From: Flammula alnicola | Taxonomy: Eukaryota; Basidiomycota; Agaricomycetes; Agaricales; Strophariaceae | Assembly (NCBI GenBank): GCA_015499995.1 | Contig: JADNRV010000002.1 | Coordinates: forward strand, 744,001-808,000 | Direction: 5' to 3' | DNA length: 64,000 bases | Shown here: piece after piece, positions 59,871-64,000 of the stretch | How the letters are laid out: each line of letters starts with the position of its first letter | How positions within the stretch are numbered: position 1 is the stretch's first letter | Translations under genes and position numbers: made by a program | The notes under the pieces: model-generated | Database searches by the model: none | What the model was told of the DNA's origin: nothing | What the model saw: only the letters and a program-made list of their open reading frames with translations

Positions 59871-61781
59871 TCAAGGTTCTGTCCATCCCATAGCGCGTCC
59901 AAACCAGGCTCGGAGTCCGCGCGCACTTGACGTGCTCTTCAGACTTCCCAAACTGCGCACGCTCCGCGCGCCGGCGCTTTTCGAGCTGCGGAAGCTCTCC
60001 ATGGAGGGGGCGCTTCGGAGTCCTGCTTTCTCTTGGAGTAGGTGCAGGTCAGGCACTGAACCGGCAGCGCCGTTCGATGTGATTGAGTTTCCAGAGGGTT
60101 TTCTGGACCTTTGGCTCGAGGCCCGCAGAGATACTGTGGACTGCGCCGGATGTGAGCCAAGCGCATAAGGTGTGCTGATGACTGGGCGGCTCGATGTTGA
60201 CTTCGGTGGAGGAGAAGGAGGAGGAGACGTCACTGAGGAGGGTTTGACAGCCGTCGCGACACTCGTATTCGTGCCTACTGTAGGCACGGGTTTCCGGGTC
60301 AGGCTCATAAGCTTCTTTAGACCTTTTGCTTTTTCCCGCTCGCGTTCTGGAGTGGGCGTCGCTTGAAGCTCGCGCAGCTTTGCCAGGTCCAATACGCGCA
60401 CCTCCTTTTCTTCAGAGTGACGAGCGTGGTATTGGCGGTTATTGTAGTCGCGAAAGGGTCTTCGTCGATATCCATAGAATCGACGTTGATGCCCATGGTG
60501 CTATCATCGCCATCGAGCGTCTGCATATCCCAGTACCCCGTACTGGCATAGTGCACAATCGGAACCGCCGCGAACTTGACGGACTTGTTGATCGTGTGCG
60601 ACGAATCCTTCGTCGACACCGAAGCGGTCCGTGTCAAGATTGACTTGGACGGCGGCGGACAGGAAGAAGATATCAACGAGTCTGTCTCCGTTGGAGAGGT
60701 GCGGTGGCGTCGGTGATACGACATGCGTCGGCGGTGGATTGCAGAATCCACAGTGTGTCTGCCATATGGAGAAGAGGAAACAGACACTGGAGTGACGGGG
60801 CTCTCGGATCGCGAAGACGACGGAGACGGAGAAGGCGATGAGGATATACTGGAAAGCGTAGAGGAAACCGAAGGTGGGCGGGCAGACATAAGTTTTGGGG
60901 AGGAGATTATTCTGTTGGGGGTGGAAGGATTTGAAGGCGTGTTGGACGTGGTGGGGGTGGTCGGAATATCGGGCCGGGTTAGCGAGAGTTGGGATTCAGA
61001 AGGGATGGTTTTCAGAAGCGGCATAGACCGCTCTGAGCGAGATCGTGGTCGAAGAATCGTCGACCAGAATTGACCCGTCGATGTCGAGGTCAAAGACGTG
61101 GATGTCGACATCGCTGGGGAATCACTCTCCAGAGATGGAGCTGGCGAAGCCTTGCGCATGGTGCGAGTGCTTGCACTCGAGACGGAACGAGATAGAGACG
61201 ATATGGTGGGTTTATGATAATTCTGAGGATGATACCCTGTTGAAGGGCGGGGACGCGGCCGTGGATATGGATTCGCAATGCGAGGCGAGCGAGTAGCGAC
61301 AGGAGATTTTGGCCGTCGGTATATCCATTCGGAACGAGGAGAATCTGTGGGTCGGAGTGGGCTGCGCGGCGGAGTCGCAAGGACGTCAGAGCGTTGTTTC
61401 GGCGATGCAAGCGATCTCTGAGAAGGACTTCCTGGTGGAGGGATAATTGGTGTCACTGGGTTCTAAAAAGAAATTCAGTCTAGGTCCAATAGGAAATGCG
61501 TATATGCAGCTGTTCTTACTAGAACGTATCGAAGATCAGGTGAAATTGTCGAGCGAGAGGGATGGCTGTTGGACAAAAAGTCTGGAGAGATGGATAGTGA
61601 TAAATCTTGCATAAAAATATCATCGTCTTTCGGCGGAGGGGTCTGAGAAAAAATCGAGTCATTTTCCGTCTTTGACATGTATACAAATAAAAAAACATAC
61701 CGGAGCTACGTCCAATATTTCACTAGCCTTAAGCCAGGTAAGTTCTTCCGAAGAGAAAGCGATCGGAGACGATACATCCAT
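59871..61781 (-). CDS. Ser/Pro-rich protein of unknown function, with an apparent one-base frame break
   Basis: The first exon starts MDVSSPIAFSSEELTWLKAS at 61781 and ends at GTATGT. The second begins TPPPKDDDIFMQDLSLSISP and ends at GTAAGA. The third is long and low complexity (Ser, Pro, Thr, Arg) and includes the conserved-looking NKSVKFAAVPIVHYASTGYW and SMDIDEDPF. The ORF then runs out, while a second frame continues with RDYNNRQYHARHSEEKEVRV, LDLAKLRELQATPTPERERE and KKLMSLTRKP to a stop at 59871. One added base near 60440-60445 would join them. The mention of phosphorylatable Ser/Pro repeats suggests an intrinsically disordered regulator. No domain was recognised. Confidence 0.55.
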
Positions 61782-62233
61782 GGCCTAAGTGACAAAAAGT
61801 AATCAGCAAAGATTGCAAACAAAAAAACAAAGGAGACCTTACAGGCAACATAAAGTAAGGGAGGGGCTGCGAAAGGAATACCTGGAAGAAGAGCAAGGGA
61901 CCTTTTATGTATTCGAAAGAGGATGAGGTTACATACCCGAACCTCACGTTTTACACGTGTGTGAGCTGATGGCTGGAGCATCCGGCCTCATTTCTGGAAG
62001 GATAAGAAGCCCGTGGAAGCATAGAAAAGGGCAGCACGACAGAATGAAACTAGGGTAATCTTTTGAAGGGCATGAAATTAAACGCATGAGCCCTGAGCGG
62101 GGTCAAAAGCGAGAGTATATTGTACATTTGGTCACGTGATGTAGGGAGCGGAGGATGGGCGGAAAAATGAGGATGTGAATGCGGTCGGAGGAACGAATAG
62201 CGGTCGGAAAGAAATATAATGTTATGGGATACG
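61782..62233. other. Intergenic region
   Basis: This holds the promoter of the Ser/Pro-rich gene and the 3' end of the mL43 gene, both on the minus strand. No credible gene was found. A CACGTG-like CACGTGAT lies near 62133. Confidence 0.45.
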
Positions 62234-62731
62234 TCAGAGAGTTGGCCGGTCCGCATGGAGTCCACTCCATATGCCCCTTGTCGCCTCGGTTGTGCTCTCC
62301 ACGGCGCGTCGTTTGAGGGGCTGAATTTTTGCACCGGATGAATCAAGAAGCAGCTGGATTTTTTTCTGAATGCCAGTGACCTCTAATTCCTTCAAAGGGA
62401 TGACCTTATCCCGGTTGTTGACTGGATGAAAAGAGAGAGGGATGGTTAGCAGAGAAGGTCACCGGTGAAGAAAGAAGACGAGTGGGTGGTTACCGTAAAA
62501 GCCGCGGACGATGGGTTCCTTCTGGTTTCGCTGTTTTACGACGACCTCGACATGGGGATTTTCGCGTGCGAGGTGCTGAATCTGGGTGAGGAGGTAGGTG
62601 CGTGTGTTCTGGGATGTGGGCCATTTATCGCAGTACTCGAAGACGAGCTTGCGTATTTGGGGCAAGAACGCGGTGTGTCCGTTTGCGGGGCGCGAACGCA
62701 GCTGTGCTCTCAATATGACAGGCCCGGACAT
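62234..62731 (-). CDS. Mitochondrial large-subunit ribosomal protein mL43
   Basis: This is a small protein of the L51/S25/CI-B8 thioredoxin-like family, placed in the mitochondrial large ribosomal subunit. The first exon encodes MSGPVILRAQLRSRPANGHT, LPQIRKLVFEYCDKWPTSQN, LARENPHVEVVVKQRNQKEP and IVRGFY. An intron at 62422-62493 joins in frame to VNNRDKVIPLKELEVTGIQK, LLLDSSGAKIQPLKRRAVES and a stop at 62234-62236. The total is about 140 residues, which suits mL43. The 'R(G/A)xY.N...I.(V/L)(K/R)' pattern of the family is present. It is head to head with the last gene, 110 bp apart. Confidence 0.85.
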
Positions 62732-62840
62732 TGTATTTGGAGGGATGAATATTGTCTGAAACGGAGATGATGGACGAGGTGCTGGACAAAGTCAGTACTG
62801 ACGCCGGCGGAGTTTGAAACGTTTTTGCTCTTACAATTCC

Positions 62841-64000
62841 ATGATGGCGCGCGCGACGCGGTCCTCGACCGCAGACCTCAAACGAAAGAGGTCACTGGAC
62901 GACGACATCGACAACACGGAGACCGCGCCCAACAAACTCGCTCGCACAGACGACGGACGGGACGAGACAGAATGTATCATCAATGGACGAGGAATATTGG
63001 AGGTGCTGGAGACGGAGGACAAGCAGGGCCTCCTCGACCGCGTCTTTCCTTCAACAGACTCTCAAAAAACAGTTTCTCTTCGCGCTCTTCTGACTACTCC
63101 TTCGCTACTGGCGACAATAAAAGCAGCCATAAATAATCTACGCCCCATTTCATCGCTGCCCCGCGCTAGACCTTCACAGACAGCCGCTCAACAACTCCGT
63201 TTTTGCAATCTCGCCCTTTCACTCCTCGAACAAGTGGCACCATCCACAACTATCTCCAATCTACCTCAATCCTGCCAACGTCCCAGAATCATCTCCGCCA
63301 CGGCCGAAGCTGAGCTATGCCCTCGTCCAACATCTGCCCTCGGGCGATTTGTGGACCTCTCTTGCCTCTCTTTCCTCACCAACAAATCTACAAACAGCAA
63401 ATGCAGAACTTGTCGCCATCCTCCCATCTCCCTCCTCATCATCCTCCGACAAGCCTGTTCCTACTCTCGGCTCTTACTCTGCAAAACCTTTGTCTCAGAG
63501 GAAGCCCCCGCTCGCCCATCGGCGAGTAACGACAGGCGCCTTTCTTGATTATGGCGTCTATTCCAGCTTTGCGCCTTCTTTTGACCAGGACGGAGAGCTC
63601 GTGGGCAGACATCAGCTCGGCCAGGTACTCATGTACCGCGAGGAGAAGAAGCATCTCCGGGACGCCATCAGGAGAGAACGTCTGGAAGGCGTAGGTTCCA
63701 TCGTCGATGCCACTCCAGAAAATCCAGAGGTTTCGGAGCAAGATGATCCTATCTCTGTACCTGATCTGGAACTCGAAGCTCTACTACCCCCTGAAGAAGT
63801 CGACTCTATTAAAGCGGCACTGGGCAGTCTCGAACTAGAAAAGTCGGTCCAAAGGTTGCTTGAGAGAAATCAGAGGGCTTTGGAGAGGCTCGAAGAACTG
63901 CAGCGACATCGCTTGACTAACCATCCGACAAGCGCTGCAGAAGAAGATTCCGAGGAATGGGAGACTGGTGCGTTTCTATTGACTTTTTCTGACGTGTTTA
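62841..64000 (+). CDS. Nuclear-looking protein of unknown function, 3' end outside the window
   Basis: The start is MMARATRSSTADLKRKRSLD, with a basic nuclear-localisation-like KRKR. It continues ECIINGRGILEVLETEDKQG, VSLRALLTTPSLLATIKAAI and LRFCNLALSLLEQ. From there the frame that looks conserved changes to HHPQLSPIYLNPANVPESSP, LSYALVQHLPSGDLWTSLAS, HRRVTTGAFLDYGVYSSFAP, LMYREEKKHLRDAIRRERLE and ELEKSVQRLLERNQRALERL (coiled coil), ending at a GTGCGT donor near 63968. The change at about 63231-63236 needs one base less or two more, and no good intron explains it. The conserved middle block suggests a real domain that I could not name. Confidence 0.55.

Overview
The window is nuclear DNA of a filamentous basidiomycete, most likely an Agaricomycete. 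Genes are packed on both strands and are cut by many short introns of about 50-60 bp with GT..AG ends. Several proteins are typical of fungi or of Basidiomycota (ATG16 without WD40 repeats, a Chp1-like silencing protein, an Ala/Gly-rich secreted protein). No rRNA, tRNA, CRISPR array or viral gene was recognised. Exon joins were worked out by hand; where they are firm the evidence says so.

1-16.6 kb is an ordinary housekeeping block: the end of an asparagine-synthetase-domain gene, prohibitin 1, a Pub1/TIA-1-type three-RRM protein, ATG16 and YPT7 head to head, a large chromodomain protein with the domain order of fission-yeast Chp1, the AP-1 sigma subunit, 6-phosphogluconolactonase, a single-pass membrane protein and a PXA-domain membrane protein.

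16.4-27.7 kb is an old tandem segmental duplication. Two units of about 5.8 and 5.5 kb lie directly side by side. Each carries the last PXA exon, a paralogue of one small minus-strand gene, and about 3.5 kb of decayed sequence.

28.6-36.9 kb returns to single-copy genes: two tandem four-exon membrane-protein paralogues, a CofD/UPF0052-like protein, a Ser/Arg-rich protein, chorismate synthase and a probable SAP30-like subunit of a histone deacetylase complex.

37.2-47.6 kb is an accessory, transposon-like island. It holds a large DDE-type transposase gene split by an 823-bp inverted-repeat element, a TET/JBP-like 2-oxoglutarate/Fe(II) dioxygenase, and an XPG/Rad2-type nuclease broken by a 20-bp tandem duplication. 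The same 35-bp hairpin sequence lies near both edges.

48.7-64 kb is again ordinary: a secreted Ala/Gly-rich protein, the DEAD-box helicase ROK1, CCA tRNA nucleotidyltransferase, an MFS transporter, a protein of unknown function, a Ser/Pro-rich protein, mitochondrial ribosomal protein mL43 and a partial nuclear-looking protein.

Four otherwise conserved genes show apparent one-base frame breaks. This is most simply read as residual assembly error, but each needs checking.
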